Positions 22,101-33,805 are shown, counted from the first letter of the stretch. The stretch is 64,000 nt of DNA from Dactylorhiza incarnata (GCA_033032865.1 JAWHQI010000068.1:4774001-4838000), one strand, 5' to 3'. Made by a program: numbers and translations. The notes: a model not told the origin generated them from the letters alone.

Positions 22101-22283
22101 CAAGTTTCATTGGAACTTCGGAAATGTTCACATTGACCACAGAGATTGCGACCATCATAATATTGGAAAGTTTATAAATACAGTTTGAGGACTTTAGAAT
22201 TTAGAACTTCTTGGAAGAAGTTGCGAGCTAGTCCCTTCTGCGATCACCCTTATTTAGATCGACGCGATCTCTGAAAAATAGAT

Positions 22284-24824
22284 ATGATGATGTCCTTCGA
22301 CAAGCAGGTGAAAACTCAATTTTCTCCTAGACGTCCTTCTTCAAAAACGATGGTTGACAGAAAAGAATTGGCGACCTCCAAGAAGTCTTTGGCGGCCAAA
22401 ACTTTCAAGGTGATTGTTAAAGGAAAGGCTCCAAAAGAGATCGATGGTTCGTTTGCAACAGAGAATCAGCAAGACCTTGCGAAGGGTGGAGCGGCTTTCA
22501 TGGTCTCAAATGTCATTGACGTGACGACCACCTCTTTAGGGCCACCTGAGTTGAAGCTCCCTGAGGTTACAATCACCTTTTATTACCAGATGTAGGTTGA
22601 AGTCTTTGATCAGACCGCCATCCAATCTGGTGAAACTGCTTCCACTAAGGCTATAGAAGCTGGGATGCAACAGCAGAAGGCCACAGCTGAAAAGATAAGG
22701 CAGCAGATAGTCGATTAGCAGGAAGCTGCAAAAGCAAGAAAGAGGAATGAGACAAGTTATTCTGCAAAAACTGTTAAAAGAACAAAGAAAGATGAAGAAG
22801 TGACCACCAAGACCGCTTTGGTCAAGCCAATCGTCCTGTCTGAAGAAGGTGATCCCAGGCCTTCCCCTGAGGACGCATCTGCTAAGGTAAGTGACCGAGC
22901 TGGTCTTTCTTTTCCTCTTGCGGTCTCAATTTCTTCAAGGGGGGAATATTATGATCTCATAGCTTATCTTGATGACCATTCTTCTAACGGTCTTCCATGT
23001 TCGATCTCGCAGGTGGTTGATCCTTTTGAGTCTGAGCGCCTTCTAGAGATTGTCGAGGAGAAGAGGAAGATTGTTGAAAAGGCAACAATAGATGAAGAAG
23101 AGAGGCAAAGAGTAGAGGATGACAAGAGGAATAAAGAGAAAGAGGAGGACAAGAATAGGAAAGAGGAAGAGAGGAGAAAGAAAGAAGAGAAGGAGAAAGC
23201 AGAGGAGCTAATCACGAAAGAAAGAAGTTTGAATGAGAGGGAGAAAAAGTCTGAAGAAGAGAAGAAAGTTGCTGAAGGGAAGAAGAAGAAGAAAAATAAG
23301 AAGAAGAAGGAGGCCGCTGAGAGGGGAGAGAAGAAGAAAGAGGTCGCTGAAAAGAAGAAGGATAAAGAGAAGGAGACTGGGAAAGAGAAAGATAAGGAGA
23401 CAGGGAAAGAGACTGGATAAGAAGAGATAAAGGAAGAAGGAGAGAAACAACTCAAGAAGGAGAAGGACGCGCTGGTTGTCGGTCTGAGAGGGCTTTCTGC
23501 TAGACAAGATGCCAAACTAACCAATGCAGCGACAGACGGCGCATAGGTTGTCTCTGCTCTGCGAAGTGGTAAGGCAAAAATGATCGCAAGACTGCTAATT
23601 TCTTTTCATTTGCTCGCTTTCAGGCCTCCATCTCCAAAGGTGCAGCGTGAGATTGTCATCATTGAAACAAATGACATCCTTATTAGTAATGCATAATTAA
23701 AAAGAGAAGGAAAGAGGGAGAGAGATCGCAGAAAAGGGAGTTGGAAAGAATGGACCTGGAGCGCTTTAGAGGATCAGACCGCCTTTTGCTGACAGCAGAT
23801 CCTGCGGTCACCAAAGAAGTCAAAGATCCCTTGCAATGCCGCGATATCCTTTTCTTTCCAAGTATACTTGTTGTTTCATCTCTTTTGTTTTCTCAATATC
23901 CATTGTTGAGCTTATAATTTTTTTCCTTTTAACTACAAATACTGAAGATATCGAATTGGTACCAGAAGAAGGAGAAATTCCACGGAAGATGACGATCCCT
24001 CCATTTTTGAGGATGTTCGCACTATGCGGACTCGGGAGCGCGTGCTGGAGGACCAACTCAGGACTCAGACCAGAGATTTTGAGGAAAGCCTACTCTCCAA
24101 TACAAAATGAGTTCACGAAAAGCATGAGGTGACGCTTGCCGAGCTCCACAAAAAACTCTAGAAGGATGTTGAATACTATAAAGGGAAGACCGATGCGCTG
24201 ACCACTGAGGTCGGCACGCTCAGGGCTGGTCCTGCACATATGAATCTACGTCCGGGAACTTCTAGAGGTTACCTAGAAGAAAGGCTATCTTCTGAGATCG
24301 TTGTGGTCCCCTTGGAGCAGTTGGATGGGGATGTTGCAAAGATTCACAGAGCAGCGATGTCAGAGCATCAGAGTATGGCAGACACGATGATCATTGTCAA
24401 TGAGATGCAAGATGTTGCCGCTTTCATTGAAAGGAAATGTCATGCGAGGAGAGAATTTTTTTCATTCCTTTTAGCAGTCTCAAAAGACATTATTATTTGG
24501 ACAATTTGAACAAGTCTGTCATATATATTAATGTTTTTGATTTCCTTTTATGCGGTCTCTGAAATGCAGTGATGTCGATCTCTATAATTGTATGTTCTCT
24601 GTTATTTTTCCTTTGCATATTTTCTAACTTCTTTCTTGAAATGATGTGGTCTGAATTTATTGTGATCGATTCTACTGTTATTATTTTTCACCCATTATGC
24701 AGGTATGGCGGTCTGCGAAGGTTACTGGGTGGCCACGAACATAGTCATCGTGACAAAAATGTCCTTCTAATTATAAAAATAGCCGAGTTTAGAATTGAAG
24801 TTTCACACTTCAGTGAGTGTGCCC
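22284..24824 (+). pseudogene. Antisense ORF 1 of the second Tat element
   Basis: Runs opposite to the element, next to its 3' LTR, the place where Tat-group elements carry an additional ORF. ATG 22284 (MMMSFDKQVKTQF) opens a basic N-terminus. After a stop at 22593-22595 the frame is open again at 22800-23420. There a strongly Lys/Glu-rich, coiled-coil-like segment follows FESERLLEIVEEKRK. A canonical intron fits at 22887-23012 (AAG/GTAAGT..CTCGCAG/GTG). It is 126 bases, phase 0 and free of stops. A second GT..AG pair fits at about 23568-23622. Further pieces reach 24509 (VEYYKGKTDALTTEVGTL, then AAFIERKCHARR). No enzyme motif. Sequence left of the LTR at 24825 is AT-rich and unexplained. Confidence 0.55.
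22887..23012 (+). other. Putative in-frame intron in antisense ORF 1
   Basis: GTAAGT at the left, TCGATCTCGCAG at the right, both good plant splice signals. Removing it joins a Lys codon to VVDPFESER without changing frame. The retained form is also open, so splicing cannot be proved from sequence alone. Confidence 0.5.
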
Positions 24825-25089
24825 TGTAAAATCACTCAAACAACTAGACCCCTAGGATGGTTTTATCATGACTAGGTCATGATAAACCTTAGGAAGAACA
24901 AAGAGATCATAAGACCTTGACAAGTTGGTGAAGACAAAATTGGTCTGTGAATAGTGCATCCCAATTATCCAACCTAGGGTTTGACTTTAGGGGTTCACCT
25001 TGACCCTTGAACCCATCATAACATGCCTAATCCATTAAGGGGTCCCTTTGTAACACCTCAATTGTCCAATTATAGAAATAGAAGTAATG

Positions 25090-25420
25090 TGAGTTCAGAG
25101 CTAACGCCGGCAGTAGGTGCTAATGCTGGCGCTAGCGGTTGTCTAGACGAACCACTGAGATGAGATCTATGTCATCGAGACGTTAGCTCTAGCGCTAGCG
25201 GTAGCCATTTTCTAGACAAACTACTGAGACAAGCTCTATGTCGTTGAGACACTAGTGTTGGCGCTAGCGCTAGTGCTGGCGGTAGCAGATGTCTAGAAGA
25301 ACCGCCATGACGAGCTCTATACCATCGAGACGCTAACGCTAGTGGTAGTGGTTGTCTAGACGAACTAACGAGCTTTATGTCGTCGAGATGCTAGCGCAGG
25401 CTGTAGCTGAACTGACGAAA
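25090..25420. repeat. U3 minisatellite with GCTAGCGCTAGCGG core
   Basis: Four copies of a unit of about 75-90 bases. Each has a GCTAGCG(C/G)TAGCGG-type core, then TTGTCTAGACGAACC..GAGACGAGCTCTATGTC and ATCGAGACGCTA. Cores are palindromic (CGCTAGCG) and rich in CG. Confidence 0.85.
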
Positions 25421-25645
25421 TGCGGTCGGGATCAGTTTTAGTAGAGTAAATCATGGCCAAGGTAGGCCAAAGGACTTACCAATTGATGGGGATTCATTCC
25501 CTTTATCAATTAGGAGAAGTTTAAGAGGTTTTCAGCCCACATGGGGGCTGAATTTGATGGTTTTTAGAGGTGGCCGAAATTCACCATTAATGGTGTTAAT
25601 GGTGGAATCCCAAGCTTTGCCTCTTCCCCTCCCAAAATTGGCTCC

Positions 25646-25653
25646 TTATAAAG
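25646..25653 (+). promoter_or_regulatory. Putative TATA box of the 24825 LTR
   Basis: TTATAAAG followed 30 bases on by a purine-rich GGGTGAAGGGGAGGAG, after the U3 array. Confidence 0.45.
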
Positions 25654-27889
25654 CCTCAATGGGTGAAGGGGAGGAGTTTCCCTCACTTTTCAGAAGAAGT
25701 CGAGCCCTTTAAACCCATATCGGCATGGCACCGAAAGCTCCACGGCCAACAATGGTGGACTGGCGATCGGTGCAGCTAAAGGCCACCACTCAGGTCCTCC
25801 CTCATCTCTCTCTCAGTGGAAAGATCTTAGATCAAATTAGGGGAGAAATCGGGCTCAATTGAGCCCGATCCGGTGAGCAAAATCCAAAAATTTCCATGGA
25901 ATTTCTTCCCTTCGCGTTCGCTGGAATCGGCCCCTCCGGCGGTCGTGCCGCCGCCCGGCGATAGTCACCACCTCAATGGTGGTGGTGGTGATGGCCTGCC
26001 AGGGAGGTGGCCGGATGGCCGGGATAGCAAGTTGGAAATGGCTATAGGAAGAGGAAATCACGTCGGTTGGCTGGAGCTTGAAGAGATAATTAGGGCCATC
26101 GGTTTAGCTCCTGTACAGATTATAAAATGATATAAATATTATATGTTATAATTTCCCCTAGGAATGCATGTTTTCAAAATCGAAAACTGAAGGCCATAGA
26201 GTCCTTTTTAGGAAAAGTAGCCAGAGACAAAAGTTGTAGGTATTTGTGTCTAGTTTAATTTAAAACTGATTTGAGCTAGATTGGTCCAATGGTTTGACCA
26301 CAGCACTCAAAATGCTGCAGCATATACATAGGGTTGACCAGAGGTAGATTTTAGTGCTCCCACCAATCCAGAAATCCAAATGCTTTGAAATTTTGAACAT
26401 AGGCTATTTATATCCACACCCTCAACATATCCACAAATGAGAATTTTGGATTACCTTTTCTATAGTTTTTGCAAACATTTTATAAATCATGTATGGTTTA
26501 ATTTTAGGGTCTAGAGACCACCAAACCCTTCCAAATTTTGGTGAGTGGTCCATTTGGTCATGACATGACTCTGGTAAAAACTTCATCCTATTTGGGATTG
26601 ATTTGGTTGGGTGATTAAGTAACTCAAATATGGTTAGACTAGTGGATATTAGGTCAAAAGTGCACTTTATGGATTTGAGGGGTCAACCCTCATCCAAATA
26701 TTGTGAAACCTTGGCCACTAATTTAACATCATATAAAACACCCCCACAAGTGGTTTTGGGTGGATGTGCCCTAGAACCCTAGTTCAAACCCAATGGTTGT
26801 ATATTGAACCTATTGAAGTACATAGGGTCATATATCATTGGATTGACTTAAAACTTGGTAGAGAGGTTTATAGGGTGGTATTGCACACTAGATAATTTAC
26901 CTAAAATTTTTAGGAACATTTATCCCCTCTGAATTAATTAAGAACCAATTAGGGCACTTTCTTATAAAGAGAATCTACATGTTTATATAACCTTGGATGT
27001 TCATGAAATTTTGGTAGTGAGATTTTATTAGTGATATTGTTCTCTGATAATTTTTCTATGAATTTTGGATTGATATATATAGTACTTTATTCACAGCCGC
27101 CAATATTTGCCCTAGTTGTAAGAAAATTAATTATGAGTTTAATACTCATTAGAAAATTATGAAACTTGGTCAGAAGACTATTTTGAGAAAATATATGATC
27201 TGTTCATTTTAGTATAATTTTTGGAAGAACTTATACATGATTCTCTTAACATAGTGCCCTAGACTTTATTTAGTTAAATAAAAGATTCATATGGTCAAAT
27301 GAATCTAGAAAATTATGAAACTCATGTCGTGAACTTTTACGATCACCTTGGACATCTGTTAATTTTCTTGTAATTTTTGAATGAGTATTTTTGGTACTTT
27401 CTTTGATAAACCTTGATTTTGATAAATTAATTAATATTTTATTTGGAAGTCAAACCTTTTCTGAAAATTTATGAACTTCATATGTGGCTGTTATTTTGAT
27501 GATATATAGTTGTACAAATTTTAGTAAGGCCATAACTTATCAGAAAACCATACTTGGTGTTCAAAGTCATAGGTTTCTTGATTTTAAGGAGATTATAATA
27601 AATGCCAAATAAATTAGAAAAATTATATATTTCTGGAGATAGTCTTAAGATGTCCTAACACACTCCCTGTAATGCCCCTGATTTTTTCGTTAATTATTTA
27701 CGTGGCCGCTGTGACGTAATTTTGGCGTTTGGGCATTACGTCAGCTCGCCAGGTTTAGCTTTGGGTCGTAGACTAGTTAAAGTGTGTAATTTGGATCGAG
27801 CGTGTGAGATTTTGCGTCGTTTCGAGTTATGGGAAATTATTTATGTAATTATGGCATTCATTATAATTCCCTGGCACTGCATTCAACAA

Positions 27890-28165
27890 ACATCAGAGGG
27901 GCTGTGTTCGACGAACGACAGAGGGGCTGCGTTCGAGGAATGGCAGAGGGGCTGCGTTCGACGAACGCCAGAGGAGCTGCGTTCGATGAATGGCAGTGAC
28001 TCTGCGTTCGACGAACGGCAACGGCTTTGCGTTGGACGAACGGCAGAGGGGCTGCGTTCGGCGAATGGCAGAGGATCTGCATTCGACGAATGGCAGTGGC
28101 TCTGCGTTCGACGAACGACAGAGGAGCTGCGTTCGACAAACTGCTGGCTGAGTTCGACAAACTCC
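27890..28165. repeat. U3 array, 25-bp unit with TTCGACGAA core
   Basis: About ten tandem copies of a 25-base unit, GCTGCGTTCGACGAAC followed by GGCAGAGGG. The core TTCGACGAA is nearly palindromic. In the first five copies GACGAAC and GA(G/T)GAAT alternate, suggesting a 50-base higher-order unit. A matching array of TTCG motifs appears on the opposite strand as a spurious ORF. Confidence 0.9.
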
Positions 28166-28175
28166 TGGAGGCTTA

Positions 28176-28183
28176 ATATATAT
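28176..28183 (+). promoter_or_regulatory. Putative TATA box of LTR A
   Basis: TAATATATATACATTAAG directly follows the 25-bp array and precedes a CT-rich leader (CATCTCCTTCCCC), as expected for an LTR promoter. Confidence 0.5.
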
Positions 28184-28724
28184 ACATTAAGCTTAGGTTT
28201 TATCTTTTCATCTCCTTCCCCTTTCGGCCGACCTAGAGTTCTGTCGGGCGAGAGAGCGAGAGCGGCGTGTCATGGAGCTTTCGGACAGCGATTTGAGGGT
28301 TCTAGTAGTCGGAATCGCGTTTGGAGAGTAGATTTGGAAAGCTCTCGGCGGGATCTTCGTTCTAGTGGTAAGCTTTTCCTGTTTCGTGGAATTTTTGGAG
28401 TTATGGTAGTGACCTAACTCCTCTTTTCGATCCAAAAAGTTTCAGGGTTTTGTGCTTGGGTGAGTTCTTGGCCGATCCATAGCTTTTGGAGCGGAGGTCT
28501 TCGAGTTTAGGAAGGTTTTAGGCAAGTGTCTATCTTCCCCCTCTCCCTTTTGGTTGAATCATTGTTTTCCTGGTGTATGGTTTCTTACTGTGCTGTTTGG
28601 CACATGTCTCGAGTGTATTGTATGGTAGCTCTAACCTTGATCCCCCTAGTAGCTGAAGTTTCTCTACCTAAAGATCCTTTCTGCAGATGAGTGTTCCTTG
28701 GAAATTGTCGTCCATGCCTTTATT

Positions 28725-29265
28725 TTTCTCGAGAAGGGTAGTGTCCTGATCTTTGATTTCTTGAGAAGTGTTTTTTGTTTCTCGAGAAGTCCAGTGTCTT
28801 AACCCTTCTGTTTTCTCGAGACGTTTTGTGTCCCGATCCCTTGTTTCTCGAGAAACTGTTATGCCTGCCTTTAATTTCTCGGAAAATAAGCTTGACCCTG
28901 CCTTAAATCTCTCGGAAAATCTGCATGACCCTACCATGATTTCTCAAGAAATCACTTTTTCCTGCTTAGGGATTTCTCGAGAGATGGCTTCTCCTGCTTT
29001 GATTTCTCGAAAAGTTACTGTTTCCTACTTGGGGATCTCCCGAGAGATTGCTTCTCCCGTTTCGGATTTCTCAAAAGATCATGGTTTCCTACTTTGGGAA
29101 TTCTCGAGAAACCTATTCTTTTCCTTTGATCTCTCAAGAACCCTTTGACCTTAGCCCTCGACCTCTCAAGAAATGTTTGATCTTAGCTCTTGATCTCTTA
29201 AGAACCTTTTTTTCTTAGTCTTTGATTTCTCGAGAACTTTAGGTTCTTAGCTTTTGATTCCTCGA
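28725..29265. repeat. Array of TTTCTCGAGAAA palindromes, period about 40
   Basis: Around fourteen copies of the palindrome TTTCTCGAGAA(A) or near variants (TTTCTCAAGAA, TTTCTCGGAAA), each followed by a diverged C/T-rich spacer such as CCTGCTT or CCTTAGC. It lies downstream of the TATA box, thus within the transcribed part of LTR A. CTCGAG sits at the centre of each intact copy. Confidence 0.85.
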
Positions 29266-29523
29266 GTATTGCCCTTTTGTTTCTTAGTGTTTGAGCTGTG
29301 CCTCCGATTACTTCTCCTCTTTGAAACTTCATACCCGTTGCGGTTAGATAACTTATGTCTTCTCTTATGCATCATCTTATACAGTGTTTACTCCATTTGT
29401 GACCATATCCTTAGGGTATCCTGGTGAGTGTTTTTTCTCGGGCTTCGTCCCATGCCATATTTAAAGGAATTAATTAATAAGACCATTGCCTTTGTCCTTG
29501 CACGGTGGGTCGTGTTTTTTTTT

Positions 29524-29549
29524 GGGGGGGGGGGGGGGGGGGGGGGGGG
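29524..29549 (+). repeat. Poly-G tract of 26 bases
   Basis: A run of 26 G with GGG-rich borders. It is next to GCACGGTGG on both sides (CTTGCACGGTGG occurs at 29497-29508 and again at 29569-29580). Length may not be reliable, since such runs are error-prone in sequencing. Confidence 0.8.
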
Positions 29550-30362
29550 TAGTGGGGAGTGTTGTAGCCTTGCACGGTGGCCATTTTAATGGTGAACCGC
29601 AGGCTTGGCCTATGGTCCCGTGGGCCGTGTTTGGGTGGTTGGGGATAGAAACTACCACCCATTTTTGGCTTTGGGTGGCAGTGGATAAAGGACCGCCTCC
29701 ATTTAATTTGAGCTGATCAGTCTCTTTAAATAAATTTAACAAGATAAATGAACTTTGCTTGTTCCTCTTTATGGTATTTGGTGCACTTGGTGCTTTGCTT
29801 TGTTCTTTGTTTGGAGCTTCTCTTTCGGTAAATATGGCTTGGGTTTGTACCCCTTATGCCTTATTTACTTTTCTGCTTGTTTTCTGCCACTTGTAATTCC
29901 CTTGCCGAGGCGTTCTTTATTTTATTGAATGCCTCAGGTTCAGAGCCTTAGCTGCTAGTGATGTAGCCCGGAGTCTCCGGGAGTTTTCGTTGTTGTTTTA
30001 CCCCGCTGCTGCGAGGTATTTGTTGTTAGTTTTTTTCTTGTGTTCAGACATGCTAGTTTGGAGCCAACGGGTTAGTGTCAGGTTGTTGACGCCCGTTGTG
30101 CCCTTTGGATACTTTATAGTTACTTGCCAGTTAAATGCCACTACTTTTTAGATCTTGTGTATCTTGCTCTCTGGGAATGATTTATGTCTAGGTGCATTAT
30201 AGTTATAAGATGGTTTTTCTTTCAGCCTCATTGCATTCTTCTTAACAGAAATCCTTATCTTTAAAGTCGCCTAAAGATATTTTCTATACATATACTATGC
30301 CTAGATATGTGCATATCATTTACTTTATGTCATGTCATCACGTGCATGTAGGACCTTATGTG
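29550..30362 (+). other. Unannotated stretch of LTR A
   Basis: No ORF with support, no repeat. The text is AT-rich with GCCCGTTGTGCCC-like pieces and belongs to the LTR by position. The last five bases ATGTG are the target copy of the Tekay insertion. Confidence 0.4.
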
Positions 30363-32419
30363 TGTAACACCTCCCCTGTAATGACCATATAATATGGGTC
30401 CGGCGGGGACCCCACAGCATATAACCTCCACAGCTTTAGTAATAAAAGATGATATTAACTACCCAACTCAAAACTCAGATAATACACAGCGGAAACAAAC
30501 ATAAAACACAGAGATTGTCCACACTACATAGGAGTCCAATTGGCCTTAAGGCATTACAAAATCACAGTCCAAAGCACCAAACATTCAACACGACAGGACA
30601 TCCCAACAAAAGGGGAAAATAGTAGTTTTACCTAAACTACCTCGGCATGCAAGCCGGTTAAAACATAATGCAATAATAGAAGTGCATGGAAATAAAGACA
30701 AGCACTTCATGAGGCTTTAGGCCTTTTTGGCCGGCGCGCTAGGTTCAGCCTGCGATTCTTGCCCTGCAACTAAATCACAAAGAGCGGTAAACAAGGGTCA
30801 GCTATGGCTGACCACAAACGGTGTAACAACATCCCTCCTCCCGGCCGTCCTAGCGGACCCCGGGGAACTACTTCACCCTGCAAGTCAGCACTTCGTATGC
30901 AAATGTACATATAAGAAAACAGCATAAACACAGGTGTGAGTGTCACATACATCATTCACGTTTCTATGTTGAGCAGATAATAAAAAGGGGCCTACCAATA
31001 CAAAATGAATGCAAACCCGGGTTTCACCCAAGGCACCCTAAAGCGTATGAATCTATCACATCATCATACATCATCATCACATCACAAACACAGGGGTACT
31101 CGTCATTTCCCCGCAAGGGCATCGTAGCCCAAGGCCAAGAGCTCTCACTGAGACCCACCTCGCCTGGCTCGCCATGCCATCGGTCTTGTCTAACAGCTCA
31201 CATGCTCGGTCCGCCAACAACACACAAGACCGATACTAAGAATTCTGGCTAACAAAAACGTCCCAAGGCCCTGGACTTACTCTCGGGACAACGTCCACCG
31301 ATTGCCTCGCCTGGCGACCGTCAACGGACTCATCCGTAGCACAGACATTCTCGTTAGTCAATAATCGAAGGGACTAATCTTGCCGGGACACTCTCCACAC
31401 GTGAATCTCAGTCTTCACGGGATAGCCAGCCGACCATAAAGACCAATCGCGCCTTCGCACAACACTAGGCATCACAAGCCCCATATTCCGCACATTACTT
31501 CTCCGCCCTAAACCCAACATTCGTTACCACACGAATCTACAAGGGCATCACAACGACGAGTTTGCCGTATTCGGTATTCTAACAAAACCCCTAAAATGCG
31601 CGTAAATCAACATCACCGAATCGGACCAACGACCACAAATCCGGCTTCACCCACAATGCCTAATCCGCTAACGGAGCGGATCTCTAGTGCAAATCATGTC
31701 GGGGATGGACTCAATCAACCCGATGGTTCCTTTTGAACCAAGGCGACCCGGACCCCTCTCACTCGACGGATCCGGTGCCAAAATGCAGAAATTAAAGGGA
31801 TGTCATGCACGCATCCTAACGAGCGGGAGGAGAAATGTCGTTACCTTTTGAGATCTCCTCCTAGCCATGAGAAGCTTGCAAACAAACGGTGGAGAAGAAG
31901 CGCATCGACGCCCTCTACACGTTGCCGGTCTCGGATCGGCGAACGGAGCTCCGATGCTCCGGCAATGGCAGATTCCCCTTCTTCTTCGTCCTTGCCTCCT
32001 CCTCCTTTCTCCAACCTAAGAGAGAGAAAGTCTTGGAAATAATGAGGGTTTAACTCCTTTACCAAGCCTTAAAACCCCCCCAGCCATCCATCGCAGCCGT
32101 TGGATCAAATCCCAACATTTTTGGATGGCCGGATCATCTTCCCCGTCACTTTTCGCGGAGCAGAATAAACAGTGCGCACGAGCAGCGGCGCACGGTCAGT
32201 GATCGTGCGCGGCCAACATCCCCTGATCGTGCGCACTACACGATCAGCCGACCTTCAACCCTTATGAATTAACGCACGATCAGGCGCACGACCACTGGTC
32301 GTGCGCGAAGGAGGCCAGTGAGCATGCACGAAGAACCTGCTATGGAATTTTCAGCCTATTCCGAGCGTGACGCTACCACTCCGCCTACCTCGCTGGACTA
32401 CGATTTTTGGGCTTTTACA
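30363..32419 (-). repeat. 3' LTR of the Tekay element
   Basis: 2057 bp, near-identical to 36996-39050. On the minus strand it starts TGTAAAAGCCC at 32419 (decayed from TGTAACACC) and ends ..GGTGTTACA at 30363. U3 array of GATCGTGCGC at 32150-32340. The leader-like ORF around 31800-32060 is LTR sequence, not a gene. Confidence 0.9.
32150..32340. repeat. U3 array of GATCGTGCGC motifs (left LTR)
   Basis: GATCGTGCGC, GCGCACGATC-like and CGTGCGCGAAGGAGG recur five to six times, in both orientations. Partner array at 38795-38970. The same wording occurs in the LTRs of the element at 44795-51624. Confidence 0.8.
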
Positions 32420-32436
32420 ACTCCACCCCCCTTAAA
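32420..32436 (-). other. Polypurine tract of the Tekay element
   Basis: On the minus strand TTTTAAGGGGGGTGGAGT directly precedes the 3' LTR. Just upstream GAGGACGAAATTC encodes the usual chromovirus tail context. Confidence 0.85.
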
Positions 32437-32463
32437 AGAATTTCGTCCTCGAAATATCAGAAT

Positions 32464-33805
32464 TTAAACAGGAAATTCATAAAGCATACCTGGAGCAAAA
32501 AGTTCCGGGAAATCCTCCCGCATCGCTTGCTCACGCTCCCAAGAGAATTCGTCTCGCCCGCAGTTCCGAATCCTCCACGCCAACCGGACGAACCCTCGTC
32601 CCCAAATCCTCCATCACCGGCACCGTCGCTGCTTCGACTACGACGCTCGGCTCCACCAGAGCTTTCCTCAACACAGAGACGTGGAAGACATCATGTAATC
32701 CACTCAGCTCTGCAGATAACGCCAAACGATAGGCTGCTTCGCCTATACGTTCCGTAACCTCGAACGGACCCAGATACCGCGGACTCAACTTCTTGAGTCG
32801 TCGCACCCGCGAAACACCCTTGAACGGCTTGATCTTCAGGTAGACCATGTCGCCCACTGCAAACTCCACATTTCTGTGGCGCACGTTGAAATACTTCGCT
32901 TGGCGATCCTGAGCAACCTTCATGCGCTCCTGAACCGTCCGCACAATCTCGCAAGCATCTTCCACCACTTGCTTCCCCAACAGCTTAGTGTCTCCCACCT
33001 CTGCCCAAGACATCGGCGTTCGACACTTCCTTCCATACAAAGCTTCATAGGGCACCATTTTGATACTCGCCTGGAAGCTATTGTTATAGGCAAACTCCAC
33101 CATGAAGAGGTGGTCTTCCCAACCTTTACCAAAGTCGAGAGCACACATTCTCAACATGTCCTCCATCGTACGGTTCGTTCGCTCTGTCTGACCATCGGTC
33201 TGCGGATGGAACGCGGTACTAAACTTGAGCTTTGTGCCTAAGCTCTTCTGTACTAGCCTCCAGTCCTTCGAAGTGAAACGCCCATCGCGATCACTAACGA
33301 TGCTCTTCGAAATCCCGTGCAACCGCACAATGTTTCGAACATAGAGCTCCACGAGCTTCTCCACGCTATCGCCCTTCTGATTTGGAATGAAGTGAGCCAC
33401 CTTGGTCAGGCGATCCACTATCACACAAATCGCATCGTTACCCTGCTGCGATCGAGGCAAACCATGTACAAAATCCATGGAGATGTCATCGAACTTCCAT
33501 TCGGGAATAGGGAGAGGCTTCAAGAACCCACCGGGCCTTTGGCACTCAGCCTTCACCAAGGCACAAGTCTGACATCGGCTCACGTACTCGGCTACATCCC
33601 GCTTCATCCCAGGCCACCAATGAGATTTCTTCATATCCGCGTACATCTTTGTACTTCCTGGATGAACGGAGTACTTCGTAAAGTGAGCTTCAAACATCAA
33701 CTCCTCGCAAAGCTTGCCAAAACGCGGAATACAGATCCTTCCGTCTCTCTTCAGAATCCCACCAACCATCTCCAAAGCCGTGCCTTCGCTTTGTTGAGCC
33801 TCCAA
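32464..33805 (-). pseudogene. pol: Tekay integrase with damaged chromodomain
   Basis: The zinc-binding end HPGSTKMYADMKKSHWWPGM..CQTC opens the domain. The catalytic core is intact: SMDFVHGLP (Asp), SDRDGRFTS (Asp) and HPQTDGQTERTNRTM (Glu). The GPY/F motif is present as YLGPFEVTERIGEAAYRLAL. The chromodomain that targets chromovirus integration is broken. After the start RARRILLGA there is a stop and frameshift, the middle of the domain with its aromatic cage is missing, and only the tail EREQAMREDFPELF remains in another frame, ending at 32464. Apart from that the ORF 33805-32531 has no stop, so integrase itself was probably the last domain to decay. Confidence 0.95.

Larger units (their letters stand above)
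24825..27667 (+). repeat. Truncated Tekay-type LTR (TGTAAAATCAC start)
   Basis: Begins TGTAAAATCACTC, carries a U3 array at 25090-25420, then a TATA box TTATAAAG at 25646 and a 2 kb AT-rich R/U5-like part with repeated text such as AAAATTATGAAACT. In layout and wording (GGTCAACC, CCTTGACCC) it resembles the LTR starting at 53014. It stops where TGTAATGCCCC begins at 27668. No coding sequence; the ORFs at 25855-26130 are part of the LTR. Whether 24825-41144 is one LTR or two nested ones is unresolved. Confidence 0.5.
27668..30362 (+). repeat. LTR A, left part (TGTAATGCCCC start)
   Basis: Begins TGTAATGCCCCTGATTTTTT and is split at 30362 by the Tekay element. It continues at 39051 and ends GGGGTCTTACA at 41144. 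Start and end form an inverted pair, TGTAATGCCCC/GGGGTCTTACA. Flanks CTCCC (27663-27667) and CACCC (41145-41149) could be a decayed target duplication. After the U3 array a TATATATA box lies at about 28176-28183. Without the insertion the LTR would be about 4.8 kb, long but possible for Tekay/Del LTRs. No genes; the ORFs here read through the arrays. Confidence 0.5.

Noticed and set aside
22964..23524. 186-residue Ser/Phe-rich ORF on the minus strand
   Set aside because: Exact shadow of the Lys/Glu-rich antisense ORF 1 on the plus strand.
27722..28417. 231-residue ORF
   Set aside because: Reads through the 25-base U3 array and the TATA region of LTR A; no domain.
31800..32042. 80-residue ORF repeated at 38433-38675
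   Set aside because: Both copies lie in the Tekay LTRs at the same place; LTR sequence, no gene.
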